A stretch of DNA of 64,000 bases from Megamerina dolium (taxonomy: Eukaryota > Arthropoda > Insecta > Diptera > Megamerinidae), in NCBI GenBank assembly GCA_963854835.1, contig OY978525.1, positions 7,316,001 through 7,380,000 of the forward strand, read 5' to 3'. The notes beneath the pieces are model-generated. The model made no database searches. It saw only the letters and a list, made by a program, of their open reading frames with translations, and was not told where the DNA came from. Positions 1 through 13,184 of the stretch are shown here, piece after piece. Numbering within the stretch: position 1 is the first letter of the stretch; every line of letters starts with the position of its first letter. The translations under genes were made by a program, and so were the position numbers.

Positions 1-1363
1 ATAAAAATTTTATTAGTATGTCCTATTGTCGTTTAAGATTTTATATTCTATGATGACGTTATAGCTAGTATTAGGTATTTCCGCCAATGTAGATTTTATC
101 ATAACATTTTTGAAACTATGATGAATAAAATGATTATTAGTTTATGCTTATTTCATTTTAATATCTTTAAGAAAAATAATTTTTTAATTCCATGTTAAGA
201 GCTCTTAGCTTTGTATATCTTAAATGAGTTACCCTATATTATTAAAAAATGGAAATTATTTTTCTTAATGCCACGAAAAACTTTAGCAATTAAACTGCTA
301 TCAAATTAAAATAGAAAAAAAAATATATAATATATTTGTCTTTAAATTACCAATGTTAATGTTAATGTAAACTGGAGTTTATATACCAACTTACATCTTT
401 GCATATTATATCTTAAGCAAAAAATAACTAATTCGATTTTTAATTGTATATTTTATTAATTATACTCCTACTAGAAAATTTTGTAAATTAAAAAATTCCA
501 TTTCAGCAAATTGTTTTTCTTGCATACAAATCTATTGATGTTCATACAAAAACGAAAAATCAACATCACAAAATATATTGCATATATTTGAAGCGTATAT
601 TTCTCAATGCTTTGAAGACTTTGTTCGAATTTTTACTATTTTTTTTTTAATATTATTTTTTGTTTCTAATTTTGTTTTTTTGTTTTTTGTTTCTTATTTG
701 AAACATTTATTATTGCCATTTATAATTGGTATGAGAATTGTTTAACTCCTCGAATGGCAAAATAAATGAAAGGGCAACCGAGCGCATTTAAAATTAATTT
801 TATTCGTTTGTTCTTTTTTTTTTTGCCACACTTTGCTTCCAATTCTCACTTTCAACGACTATAAGTTGTAATACATAGGCATTAAAATGGAAATATATTT
901 TTTTCAAGTTTAATGAAAAGCCATAGTATGGAAAGTTGCATTACGATTGAGAGAACATTCTATGTGAATCAAAATATGCAAAGTATAAATAATAAAAGGC
1001 AATTGACAAAGTAGCTGGTAATTAGTATTTGGAATTTAAATTCAATTTTTTATTGACTAGAATTGATTACTACAAATTCCTTAGAATAACATTTGGTATT
1101 TCTTATGTCTTTATATGAAGATGTAAATACTCTTAAACTATAGTTTTGAATGTGATTAACAATTCAAATTTCATTTAATAAATATGATTTATTTACATAT
1201 TCAATATAAAATTGGCCTTCCGTACAGATTTGAAATATTATATTCATGTATGTGTGTGTGTATTTGTTTTCAGATCAATAGCCTTAAACAATACATTAAA
1301 ATATTAAAAATATCTCAGAAAAGTAAAATATTTTGATAAACAAAATATTTCAATGATGAAAAT

Positions 1364-1389
1364 AACAACAACAACAACAACAACAACAA
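1364..1389. repeat. (AAC)n microsatellite
   Basis: About nine perfect AAC copies. On the minus strand it produces a short poly-valine frame that is not a gene. Confidence 0.95.
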
Positions 1390-1687
1390 TGAAGACAAGA
1401 ACAATGAGAACTTTAATAATATGAATAAATGTCGAAAGAATGTAACGCACATTTTGACCATGGAAACTTTTATAACCAAAGAAAATAACCACTACGATGG
1501 TAATCTATGATATGCTCAGAAGCGAAGAAGTAAGAGAGCAATATAGTTATACACTATATATATGAGAATATATACTTTCGATATAAACAATTTCAGTAGC
1601 ACATAGCAAGATAACAATAGAATAGAATTTCATTTTCATTTTCATGCAATAGACGAGTCTATTATTTTTTGCTACTTTGGCTTCTTT

Positions 1688-1724
<37 letters not shown>
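1688..1724. repeat. (ATC)n microsatellite
   Basis: Twelve uninterrupted ATC copies, among the longest perfect trinucleotide runs in the window. Confidence 0.95.
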
Positions 1725-2475
1725 ACAAATTCATCGTCTTACCAAACAAATATTTTGTTCAAATTAACGCATTTTCCTTCAATTTTCTTTCATGTTATCG
1801 TGTAACTTTAAATAGAAGCCACAATAGCAGAAATAAAAATATATTGCATACTTTATGGCTTATAATGATGTAGGGGTGAAGGGAGAGAATAAAGCGAGCG
1901 TAAGGAAATAAATGAGAGAAAGAGGTATATATCTAAACATTCATTTGTTGGAAAAGTTTTGCTTGTAATTGAAACATCTAACCGGAGAACATATACAATA
2001 TGTTGCTTGGTTTAAATTTCAATCGGGAACAAAACAATGTTTGATTTTGAGCTATTTCTATAAACATAGTCTTATATTAGACGATGCTTTCTTCTGTTCT
2101 ATGAACGGAGTACAATACACAGTCTCTTCAAAGAGATGCAAATATTTGGTATACAAATTTTATTACTGACAATTACATATAGCATTCAATAAGCCCTTTT
2201 TTCGTTGAACTCTCATCAAAGTGCAATAATTTTTCTTTTCTTAAAACCATTTCAAGAAGAAAAATCAATAACTCCAGCACGTGCTTAATAGTAACAACAC
2301 ATAAACAAAATTTAAATGGCAACACTATTTTCTCGATTCTTTTTTCCAACATTATCAGAGCATAATTAAATAATATAAAAAAAAAACAAAAATATTCTAT
2401 GAAAAATCGCACACTCATTGTGCTACTTACTACTCATATTAAAGAAAAACGCACAAGCCATAACTTTACAATACC

Positions 2476-2502
2476 CAACAACAACAACAACAACAACAAC
2501 AA
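2476..2502. repeat. (CAA)n microsatellite
   Basis: Nine CAA copies followed by an A-rich stretch. Confidence 0.95.
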
Positions 2503-3222
2503 AAAACAAGATCAAATAAAATATAAAATATGAGCAAACCATAAAGAAGAACACTTCAACTCTGGCTACAGCCAACAACTCTACAATAACATGTAGTTAT
2601 AATATAGTGTAATAAAACAATAATGCAACAATATCGAAATAAAACATCCATCATCAAAATAATAGTTAATCATAATATTGTAATGAAAATGATTATATGA
2701 TACATAGTGTAGTTGTGGATGTAAGCAAAAAAAAAAAATGAAAATGAAAAATACACTCAAAAGCATTAAGCAAATGCTATAATAAAGATGGTTGGATGAA
2801 TGAATGAATGCAGATGAATGTATGGAGATGAACACAAAGCAATATATATTGTATAAATATAAAGTAGAGCAGTAGTAGAATACTTAGTACTACCATTATG
2901 AAGACCAGTCATAGGAGGTTATAAACCACAAAATGAGCGTATGATATAAAGCATCAATTCATATTGTTTCAAAATGTTTATTGTCTGAAAAGGAAATCGC
3001 AATAATAAGAAGCCAATAATAAGGATGCAATGCTGTAAATTTTAAATAAAAATTTCAAGTACTATAATAAATAAACAATACTAGTTAGTAGTTGGTTGGT
3101 AGTTCATTTGTGTTGGTAAAAAAAATTATTGTGTTGATTTTGTATGGCAAATAAATGGCAAAGCAGAAAAAAATTAATTTTAGTTATTAGCGAGTGAAAA
3201 GTGTACTTTTATACATTAAGGC

Positions 3223-4195
3223 TCTATATTTCCAAGCTTCCAATACATATGGAAGCATTAATTTGTATGGGAGGTAGGCGTGGTTTTGAACCGATTTAGC
3301 ACATTTTCACATATGTCTATTAATTAGCAAAAATATTTATATATACTTAATTTTAAAGTGATAATTTAATATTTTCGTGCACAAAATGTGAAAAAACACA
3401 TTCAAAAGCATACTTTTGTATGGGAGGTAGGCGTGTTTTTAATCACATTTAGCTCATTTTTACACGTACTTATTAATAAGTAAACATATACGCGTGTACC
3501 GAGTTTTACCTTGCTACCTTAATATTTTCTTTCATAAAGTATGAAAAAATCTATTCAAAATCATATTTTTGTATGGGAGATAGGCATGGTTTTTATTCGA
3601 TACCGCAAATTTTCAACTATATTTATTAATTGACAAATAAATACGTGCACACCGAGTTTCAGCTTGATAACTTGATATTTTGGGCCAAAAAAAATATGAG
3701 AATATACATATAGAAACAGAATTTTATATGGGAGGTAGGTGTGCTTTTTATCCGATTTAGCCCATTTTCACATTTATCTATTAGTTGATAAATATATGAG
3801 CACACACCAAGTTTGAGGTGGATAGCTCTTTATTTTCGGGCGCAAAGTGTAAAAATACACTATCAACAACATATTTTTGTATGGGAGCTATGCGTAAATT
3901 TCACCCGATTATGTTGATTTTCTAAGGTATCAATTCGATGATAAGAAAATCTTTGCAGATCACATTTTAATTCCATAGCTATAAATTTCCCGGCACAACG
4001 TATGAAAACACCTATCCAACAGCATACTTTTGTATGGGAGGTGGGCGTGATTTTTATTTGATTACGCCTATTTGTGAACGCGTTGGTTTATTGGTGAAAA
4101 TAATACTACAAACCAATTTTTAGCTGGTTCGATTTGTATATGCAATAGTTATCGTGCAAAACGATTAACAGACAGATATACAGTCATGGTTAAAT
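3223..4195 (+). repeat. Family A tandem array A1, six 153-bp units
   Basis: The core TTTGTATGGGAGGTAGGCG or a close variant recurs at 3262, 3415, 3568, 3723, 3876 and 4029, so the spacing is 153-155 bases. Between cores the units share a run like ATTTATTAGTAAATA, then a stretch like CCAAGTTTCAGCT, then TTTATATTTTCGTGC. The array ends at 4148-4195 in a non-unit sequence (TTATCGTG, ACAGACAGA, CATGGTTAAAT) that recurs at the ends of other family A arrays. The units are diverged from one another, so the array is old. Confidence 0.92.
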
Positions 4196-6900
4196 AAAAT
4201 CGTATTGTGATTCTGATCAATAAAATATATTATTTTTGATATATATTACCTTTCTCTAAAAAATTTAAGAACAAACTGAGTGTGGACTTAAAACGAGTTT
4301 TAAAAATAACTTGAATGAACTCAATGGAAAATACTTAAGATATGTACACGGATTCTGACTTTATTGATATAAACCCTAATATCCTTCGAATTATATCCTA
4401 CTATCAAGTGTCAATGGCATAATGAGTTCATCGTTTTGCGCTGCTAATGTTTTCGTCTTTAATTTCTTTAAAAAATTGCTTTTGAAGCATGAAATATGAA
4501 ACTAATAGAGCATTCCATTTTCAGTTCATATTTGCCACTTACCATCAATATTCGAAAATTAGAAATTCAAGTATTTTGTAATAAATTTTTAATTTTCTCA
4601 ATCCAAAATATTAGTGACGTCACTCTATTTTCTCAGTTATATGAATTTGTAAAAGTGAAAGACTCAAACTTTAACACAAAGGAGATTACTGCCATCACAT
4701 TTATACTGCCATATGCACATTTATTGTCAAATTCGAGAATTCAATTAACATGAAGAGTTGATCATTAAAATCAAATGAATATTAATTTAGATTTAAACAT
4801 TAATTAACCTGATGGTCAAAACAATATTCAAAAATATGATTAATATTAATAAACCCTTAGGCTATCGATATAGCTATTAGTCGATACATGTACTAGTGGC
4901 ATAACATTTGCAAAATGCAACCCAAAAGTCAAAAGCATACATATTAATTACACAATTTTGCACTTGTCCTCTGACAAATTTGGTAATTTTTTGAGTATGC
5001 CTGTCTAATGTGTCTAAAATTAGGTTACAAAATTAAAGCATGCAACTAAAATAAAATAAAAGTAAGTAAACTCAATCGAAAACCATTTATGGACTCACAT
5101 TTTCACATTTATGTATCTATATTTGTTTATATACATGTATCAGAGCCTAAATGTATACAAAAGCAATACTACTCAATTGATTAATGAAATACGAGTACAG
5201 TAGAAACAGTATGAAGGGATGACTTGATTTTGTGATGGGTGTGTATTTATTATTATTTTTATTTTCTTTTCTTTTCTTCTTTATATTTTTTTTTATTTTT
5301 TTGTTGTTATCAGAAGACAAGAGAAAACAGATGACGAAAAATTATTAATTATATGAAATATCTCATTGATCAGCTGCAGGGTAGATATGTTATAAACCAG
5401 GAAATGTTGATAATGTATATTAAAGATGGTGAATTGTTTGGCATGAGTGATTGTGATTAGGGTGATGCGAGAAAAAGAAGGAAGTCCTTTTTTGTGTTTT
5501 TTTTTTAGACAAAGACATACAGACTCGTAAATAGATAGTGATGTATGCATACGTAGATATGAGTTTATTCACTCCACAAATAATGCCTTGCAGTTATTTA
5601 TCAAATTTTCTTTTTGGTGAACTATATTGCAGATACAAATCACCTATATAAAGTATATATGTATATAAGATCGTATATTTTTATGTTACAACAATAAGTA
5701 TTGGATTTCTCTGTAGTATGACTGCATTTCATTTGTTGACATACTATCTGTTGACTATTTTTGATATTTTTTATTCAGCGATGACATCAATTTAAATTAT
5801 TCACATCTGAACAGTTTTTTGATATATAAATAAAAATATGGATATTTAGATAATCCAAAATTATCAATATTTTTCTGGATTTCAAAATAGATTATGTATT
5901 TTTCCATAATGCCACCATAATTCCACACCAAAAAATTATTTCAAATATAACTTGATATATTTGAAGGTAAAAAACACTTTGAAGTACGATAAAGTATACT
6001 ATATCAATTTGTGTAAAAATATATAAATACTAATAATTCATTTGAACTTTTAGCTATGTCCGAATTCAGTGAGAAAATTTTCTAAAAAGTATTGTCACCT
6101 CACATGCGGACTACACATATATTTAAGTATAAAATTACATATCCTTATAGAAAATAAAGTAAATAGAATTTTTTTTTTGGTATATATTTCTATATTTTCT
6201 TATAGTTCACTTTTCATTTATTGCTTTCAACAAAATATTTTTCATTATAAATACTCATGAGACTACTACTATAAGTATAACAGCTACTTGCCTATACACA
6301 CAAAATGTATCTCTCTCTATGTTTACCAACATATGTATATATACAATATATGTATATACACACTACGATATACCTTTTTGCACTGTCTTTATTTTATATT
6401 TATTACTTTCTTTCTGTTTTTCTTTCTCTGTCACAATTATGATAGCTTACAAAGAGACGTAATTGTCGACAACATGAAATATTCTGCTGAACAATGTTAT
6501 TTGGAGTAAAAACAAAAAAGAAAACGAACAAAAAAAAAATGTAGATAGGTATAAACTTTTAGGAAATTTTAACTTTTGTAATAGGGTTACACAGACACAA
6601 ATGCGTTCAGAGTTTAGACAGTGTCTACAAGAGAAAAAATAAAATAAAGAAAAATAAAATAAAATGACAATGGCGACAAATGCCAGCTGACACTAACTGG
6701 CTGTCATATGGTAGTTTGTGCTTGTGGCTGCATTTTATACTATAGTGAAACTGAAACTAGTTTAAAATTAACCACATTAATTAGAAATGTTTGGATATCA
6801 TCATTAAATCTCATAACTCATATATACAAAAGTTTGGTGTTGCTGTGCTTCTACAAAAATTCGTCAACACTGGGCAAAATGACAAAAAATGAGTAGAGAG
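4196..6900. other. A+T-rich non-coding stretch
   Basis: No supported gene. The 85-codon frame at 4496-4753 (+) lacks any recognisable domain and is at a length expected by chance in such DNA. TATATA/TACATA-type low-complexity sequence is common, especially at 6280-6370. Confidence 0.5.
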
Positions 6901-6904
6901 TATT

Positions 6905-7161
6905 AGAAGGGACCTACTTATTTTAGCCGGTTCGGCAGAGTCCTTGTGACATCACTTTTTCTGAGCTCTGTCACAGATTTATTTTAGAAGCTTTTTCATG
7001 GCAAGTTGTTACTGTCGAAAGAATTGCCAATTGCTTGCCGACAGGTGGGTACCGTTCGGAAGTGAAATATTTTCTATATGAAATTTATGTTTCAACAAGA
7101 GATTGAATCCACGACCTACAGATCAGAAGGCCAACACATTAACCACTGAGCTACGGCATCC
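6905..7161 (-). mobile_element. Probable tRNA-derived SINE
   Basis: Read on the minus strand from 7161, the sequence opens GGATGCCG and then gives TAGCTCAGTGG (7143-7153), a match to the A box of the internal RNA polymerase III promoter. GGATTCAATC follows (7101-7110), resembling the B box GGTTCRANTCC at the expected distance. The cloverleaf is imperfect: I cannot pair a convincing anticodon stem, so this is not a functional tRNA. The body continues to about 6905, but the 3' limit and tail are uncertain. A related head lies at 12060-12118. The element directly abuts family B array B1. Confidence 0.55.
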
Positions 7162-7184
7162 ACTACCATAAAGGCATCCATAGA

Positions 7185-8300
7185 GCATAAGTATTTTTGG
7201 AAAAAATGTTAGCGAGAACAAGTAATGGAGTAGCTGAAATATTTCACCTCCTTAAAGGAGATTCCTGGACTCCTATGGTGTTATTATTTGATTTTCATTT
7301 GATTTCCAGTATATTTTATAGATAAATCGCCTTAAGGAGTGAAGCTTTAAGATGAAGGTGTGAGTATATATAGAAAAAGGTTGAATTGTGAAAATGAATG
7401 TGATTCAGCAATACATTTTATTGCTCCAGAGGTATTCTCGCCACGATGAGATGCAATTTCATGAAAAAGTCAATTTCGTACGGGAGCCCCTCTAAAGAAT
7501 CTCAATAAAGGGTAAATATATATTTTTAGGAAAATTATCGGTACTCACTTATACTTTTTGCCTCTCTAGAAGCGATTTTTGAACATCTAAGAAGTTGTTT
7601 GTCAATTTTTAAGACTTTTCGAGTTCATTTTGTAGGGTAGCCTCCATAGGAGGTGGAGATAGGGGGAAGTGCGCACAGAAATATATTTTATTTTAACATT
7701 TCTTATTTTTTAGCAATACTTTTTATACCGAAAAAAAGATTTTTGCCGCAATGAGACGCAATTATATGAAAATGTCAATTTCTTATGCAGGACGCACTAA
7801 GGGATGTAAATAAAGGCTAAGTATGTTTAGAGAAAATGTTAGCGAGGAAAAACTACTGATACTCGTCAATACAATTCACTGCTCTAAAAATTATTTTTGG
7901 ACACCAGTGGTGTTATTTGTCGATATTCAGGTATAGTAAAGTTCATTTTATAGAAAAACCCAAATAAGGGTTGAGATTGATATAGGGGTTAAGCACATGC
8001 CGACAATTTTTTGAATGTTAAAATTTAATAAGTCTCAGTTATAGTATATTTTATTCCTCTGGATATTTCTGAAGTGATTAGAAGCATTTTTTTCGAAAAC
8101 ATCACTTTCATATGGAAACTATTCTGAGCGATTAAAATAGCTAATAAGAATGTTTTTGGAAAAATTGTACACATACAGAATTAATAAAAGTCAGTTATAT
8201 ATTTCACCCCTGTAGCGGTGACGTCTGAAAACCTATGAGCTTATTTACCCAAATTTGTTCTATTTTTTAAATTGGAATTCTATTTAGCACCACTTATTTA
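7185..8300 (+). repeat. Family B tandem array B1
   Basis: Diverged repeats alternate a block like CATTTCACTGCTCTAGAGG, a block like TTTTGTATGGGAGCCCC and a block like GTATGTTTAGAAAAAATGTTAG. Recognisable cores fall near 7482, 7634, 7784, 7949 and 8111, spacings of 150-165 bases. It has no coding capacity. Confidence 0.8.
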
Positions 8301-11300
8301 CCTCACCCTATATTTTCCAAATTTCGCTCACTCATTTTGCTAGAAGATATCATAAAATTAAAGAACTCACGTATTAAATTATGTCATGCACTATTTTATA
8401 TACTCGATGCTTAATTTGCCTAAATATAACCCACCTGCTTTCGACCTTGTTGAAAAAGGATAAAATTCTAATAACTAGAGTAATTATTTATAGATTTACT
8501 TCAAAGATGTCTTGTTTTATTTACAAAAGAACCAGCTTTTTGTTAAATATAAAAATATATATTTGTTTTTACTATTTATATTTTTGTCGATTTTTTTTTA
8601 CAAACATTTTCAATGGCCATTACAAAAACCTCAAAATAATTTTGATATTTCGAACGATTGCACGTAAAATATGAAAACGTTTGAAAATATTACTAACAAT
8701 ATATATTAGTCTATTAGATTATTTTTATTTTCAAATATTTGACGATTAGATTTTTTTTTTTTTTGCTTGAAATATGACTCAAATGGTGAACCAACTTTTG
8801 AAAAAGAAATTTTTAAAGTAAAAAAATTATATTTGTAAAATCCATCAATAAAATTTATTTAATGAAATTTTTGAATTTTGAAGTTTCTATTTTTTATTGA
8901 ATTGTTAATTATTGATGTCACTAAATCGTAGAAAAAGAGGCATGAAATCTATAGCCCGTTTTAAATAAAGCTAAATTAATAAAGTGCGACTGAAAAGTTT
9001 CTTATCACATTTTGGAACTTTTTTTTACACATTTTTAACTGTATGCCTTAAGAGAAATAAAATCACAATGCCACTGACGACTATTATGTTACTTCAAATG
9101 TTGAATGAAATATGAAGCTGCATCATTTGTTGGCTACACACAAACTACAGGCATCTGGTTCAACTTAAAATATGTAGATTTCTTCCGTCTTAGTTCATTC
9201 CAACCAATCGATCATGATTCTTCATACCTCCTCCATCGTTTAATTTACATACGTTGTTTTGTTCGACATTAACCGGAAATTACACAAAAATAAATGAAAA
9301 TATTGGTAAGGAAACAACAAGAAATCATGTTCTCTTTATGATTTTGACAAATCCATACAACACAAGGATTACATGTAATAAAAAGACAAATTATTACAAT
9401 ATATGTAGTACTATGTACGAGTTGTATGCTCAGGAAAGTAAGATTGCCCTCAGGAAACACATTCATTTCCTTTTGTGTCTTCCATTCCATTACAAGAAAA
9501 ATGATGATGATGATAATCATAATCATGATGCTGGCAATAATTTACATACATCATTAAAGATGATGTCAATGAGATGCTGATGCGCTTAAAAGTATGCTAT
9601 ACGATTAAATGAAAATCGAAATAAATCCAAATAGATTTTATTGAAATTTACCTCAATCTATAATACGACAAATATAACAAAACCGAAAGTAGAAAGAATT
9701 TATTACCACCCATATCTCATTCACACTATGTTCATAATCAACATCACCATCATGAGTATAACAGCAGCAGTACCAATGACAAAAACTCCAATCTGCTCAT
9801 CATTAACATTAACATTCTGAACTTCGTTAGCATCTTCATCTTCATTTTCATTCTTGCCATCAACATTGTCAACATTATCGGCATCAGTATGAGAGGTACA
9901 GAAAAGAAAAGAAAAAAAAAAATATGTATAACGACAATGTCAGTGTGCCTCGAGCATTTTATATGTATGAGTATAGGTGTATGTGTGTGTACGGAGAGAA
10001 CAACTCGAGCCGAGTTGAATTGACTAAATCCTGGCATTTCCATCAAGGAAGTCAAATAATTGCAGACTAAGCATCGCAGTGATAGTAAAGAGATGAGTTG
10101 GTGATTTGATGGTGCTCGTTCCAATATATTATGTATATATGTAGGTGGGCACAATGAGTAAGCAAATAGTTATATGTAGGTACTCTAACATTTTTGTTGA
10201 CATGATGTGCTCATATACAACAATACTACGTGTATCTATCTCGTATAGATATGTGATTGCTATGCTGCAGCCAAAGATGACAAAACTTAATGTCTGACGT
10301 AGATGACGTTGATGATGATGATGATACGAGCATGACAATGAAAATGGTGACAATGATTATGTCTTTTTACAATTGTTGTTGTTGTTGTTATTATTATTGT
10401 TGATGATGATACTGTACATATACAGTCAGTTGCATTGTTGAGCTCATCCATACCCATACTTCAAAACACAAAGAAATATTGTATTGTCATCATTACAGTC
10501 ACAAGCACAACCATCATCATCGTCATCATCAGTTATAATGATTATAATAATTCTTATCAGAACTAAGGAATTTTAATCTTTAAACGATATTTGTGAAAAT
10601 ACTCTACCGAGTATGAGTATGTATATAACCAGATATGACAATATTTGAAAAAAAAATATATAAGTATGATAGATTTACTAAGGTCCTGCGTATCAAATGA
10701 GAATGAGCAAATGAACAAATGAATGACAATGACAAAACACAAATACAAAAAAAAAATGAACAAACTGAAGCGCATAATAGCACGCCTACTTTTATTTGAC
10801 ATTTTCTGTTTGTCAACTTAACCATCATGATGATATTGATGAAGTTCCTACTGATGATGATGATGATATTGCTACGAATAATGTAGTTGTAAATAAATAT
10901 GTGTGGTTTGACAATTGTTAAAACCAACAAACAGGCAAAACAGAATAATAGTACGGAAATTTGTAATTTGTCAGTCAGTTATTCAATCATTCAGGCAGCA
11001 TAAAGGTACTTATATAGGGGAAATGTTAGTAGATTGGTATAGGTGTTTTTTTTTTCTCCAATACTTAATATTGGGGTTATTAGAGCTATGAGTTAAAATT
11101 TTGAAAAATAAATCTTTATTTGAAATATTTTTTTTTTGCAGTTTTTTAAAAATATAAAAATATAAAATATAAAAATCATTAAAATTGCCTACTGCTTATA
11201 TTGTGTCATGATCCTGAATATTTTCGAACATAATGAAGAAAGTGAAATAAATTTTAAAAATTACGAAAAATTCTTGGTAAATTTCACAATATATTTCTTT

Positions 11301-11590
11301 AGTTTTTAAAATTTTAGAATTTAAGTACTGAACAATTTCTGGAGCAAGAATTTATCTATCTGATTCCGAAGTGGTTTCAAAAGAAGCCACAATTTGAGGG
11401 TCATTCTTCTGGGGGGGTGAACCAAGCTAGTATCAGAGAATAGCATTTGACTTCAGTAATGCAAAAACACTAATACTTTTTTGCTCCACTACGTTACAAT
11501 TTTTGTTTTTACATTGATTTAAAATTTGGCTTTTTCAGTTAAAAGAAAATCTTGGAATTTGAAAAATCATATGTAAAACTGCTTTTAGGA
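8301..11590. other. Non-coding stretch rich in ATC/GAT simple sequence
   Basis: No supported gene. From 9490 to 10870 imperfect GAT, ATC and GTT runs are frequent (for example 10311-10325, 10507-10530, 10851-10868), which makes overlapping open frames on both strands, such as 9254-9580 (+) and 9750-10154 (-), that I regard as spurious. Confidence 0.5.
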
Positions 11591-11596
11591 TAGTTC

Positions 11597-11776
11597 TTGT
11601 CTTCGAAGAGCTATATAAAATTTTCCGACGAATATTTTCTCGCAACAATTTAACCCTCTAACTACCATCTTTTTTCGAAAAATCCCCGAAAAGTCAACAA
11701 TTTCTAGGAGATTAAGGGTTAAGGTTTTCGACAAAAATATTCTCCAAAATAGTTCACTATGGATCACTGAAGACAA
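11597..11776. repeat. Long imperfect inverted repeat, MITE- or foldback-like
   Basis: The left arm starts TTGTCTTC at 11597 and the right arm ends GAAGACAA near 11776. Inside, a left block like GACGAATATTTTCTCG faces a right block whose complement reads GGAGAATATTTTTGTCG, and TTAACCCT on the left faces AGGGTTAA on the right. Arms are about 60-65 bases around a short centre. The 72-codon minus frame across it is a by-product. No transposase is present, so a non-autonomous foldback or MITE is the best guess. Confidence 0.5.
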
Positions 11777-12059
11777 ATAATTTGTACGAGTTATAGGTAT
11801 CATGTGAAAAATGAATTAACATTTTAAGTAGTTTATGTTTAAGCATCTAACATCTAAAACTTCGAATTATCTTAACTTCAAATCTCAAAGATATCTGATT
11901 ATAAAACTCCTCTTGCACATTCCGTAGCGAGCTATTTCTGAAAATTTATCGATATAGAAGGGCAAGAAATATATATTTTAATGACATATTTGCGCATCCA
12001 ACATCTCCTTGTTTTATTTGCTATATTGAATTCCATCCGCAAAGCTCATTAATGCCTCA

Positions 12060-12118
12060 GACATAAGGAAGGAACATGAGACCATGAGAACGCACTAAAC
12101 ACTAAACTACGACACCCA
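12060..12118 (-). mobile_element. Second tRNA-like SINE head, degenerate
   Basis: On the minus strand from 12118 the sequence reads GGGTGTCGTAGTTTAGTG, which aligns with GGATGCCGTAGCTCAGTG of the copy at 7161. The match then continues weakly as TTTAGTGCGTTCTCATGGTC against TTAATGTGTTGGCCTTCTG. The B-box region is not recognisable, so this is a decayed or truncated copy. Confidence 0.4.
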
Positions 12119-12248
12119 CATTGACCCAAAAGTTATCAATACAAATATTTGTATAGTCAGAAAGTCTGTCAGAGAATTTCAGTTTTTCAAACAAAAATTG
12201 TAAAATAGAAATTGTTCAAATATATATAAATTTATAATATTTTCTTAG

Positions 12249-12375
12249 ACCCCGGTCTTTTAGGAAAGATACAAGGTATTGACGAAGAAAATTCATGAAT
12301 AAATTCTCAAGTTATGAGAAATTGCGTGAATGTACTGAAATTTAATATTTTCTTCACTTTTAATCGATTCAAAAT
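12249..12375 (+). repeat. Dispersed repeat, copy 1
   Basis: A stretch containing AGTTATGAGAAATTG, then GAATGTACTGAAATTTAA and TTTAATCGA. It aligns with 44224-44345, which has AGTTATGAGCAATTATG, AATGTACCGGAATTTAA and TTTAATCGA in the same order and spacing. No coding capacity. Family unknown. Confidence 0.5.
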
Positions 12376-12397
12376 CAAATAAAAATTATTTGAGATA

Positions 12398-12960
12398 CGA
12401 GGGTTGCCTTTTACATTTTTTAAAAAAGTATTTTATTGTTTTTCAAAGTATTCTCTACGAGAGTAGAGAAGCACTTTTGCCACTCTGACTGAGACAACTC
12501 TAAAATATGGTTTTTGGCTTGGGTTTGGCTCCTCTTGGAAGACCCACACGTTCGATAGCTGTTTTATTTCATGCTCATGCGCATACATCGATGATTCGTT
12601 ACCTGTCACGATTTTATACACGTCTTTCGAAGCACCGCGATGGAATTTTTTTCATCATTTCTTTGCACCAATTGACACGAGCCTTTTTTGAGCGATTGCA
12701 AAATTATGTGGGATCCAACGAGAGCAAATCTTTCTGACAGCTAAGTGTTCAACATCAACGGCACGGAAGTGGAACTAATGCTCATTCTATCTTACGGTAT
12801 GTCACATGACGATTTTTCATTATCAGTTCATGCACAGCATCGATGGTTTCTGGCACAATGACCGATTTCGGACGACCTTCACGAAATTCGTCCTGGAAGA
12901 TTGGTGATTCATCGCCAAATGCCACATGTTGAGAAAATTCACTTAGAAATTCGGAAAAAA
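12398..12960 (-). pseudogene. Mariner-family transposase relic, internally deleted
   Basis: Minus-strand translation, joined across several frames, gives pieces of a mariner (IS630-Tc1-mariner superfamily) transposase. The N-terminal DNA-binding region shows FGDESP, DEFREGRPKS and ETIDAVHELIMKNRHVTYR (about 12930-12790). Next come RVNWCKEM and KIVTGNES, where the usual first catalytic aspartate of TGDES is asparagine, then YAHEHEIKQLSNVWVFQEEP. The sequence then jumps to the C-terminal end, REYFEKQ, stopping near 12433. The catalytic motifs that should carry the second and third aspartates are deleted. One end survives: TA at 12396-12397 followed by CGAGGGTTGCC. I could not find the matching inverted repeat near 12960. 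The copy is dead, with stops and frameshifts throughout. Confidence 0.85.
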
Positions 12961-13184
12961 ATCATAGCCTACGTATTAGCGGCCAACTTTTTAATTGTAA
13001 TAGTTCAAAAATAAAAATATTTGCTACTTAAAAAATGTTAGCTATCGATTGGGTATAAATAATATCATTTTGAGGTCAAATTTAGAAAAAAATTCGAGAA
13101 AACTCGGTTAACAACACCACTTCTTTACACTAGTTGCCCCTAGCTGGGTAAAATATATGAGCAACTGCAATTAATTTTTTATGT

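Larger units (their letters stand above)
1..3220. other. A+T-rich non-coding stretch with microsatellites
   Basis: I see no gene here. The DNA is strongly A+T-rich and the open frames are short and low-complexity. It holds AAC, ATC and CAA microsatellites, listed separately. It ends where the first family A array begins. Confidence 0.6.

Noticed and set aside
7098..7161. A tRNA gene on the minus strand
   Set aside because: A and B boxes are present but the acceptor, anticodon and T stems do not pair acceptably; a SINE head fits better.
9254..9580. 108-codon plus frame overlapping an 85-codon minus frame
   Set aside because: Frames open on both strands at once across a GAT-rich stretch; no recognisable motif on either.
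12507..12737. 76-codon plus-strand frame
   Set aside because: Antisense shadow of the mariner transposase relic on the minus strand.
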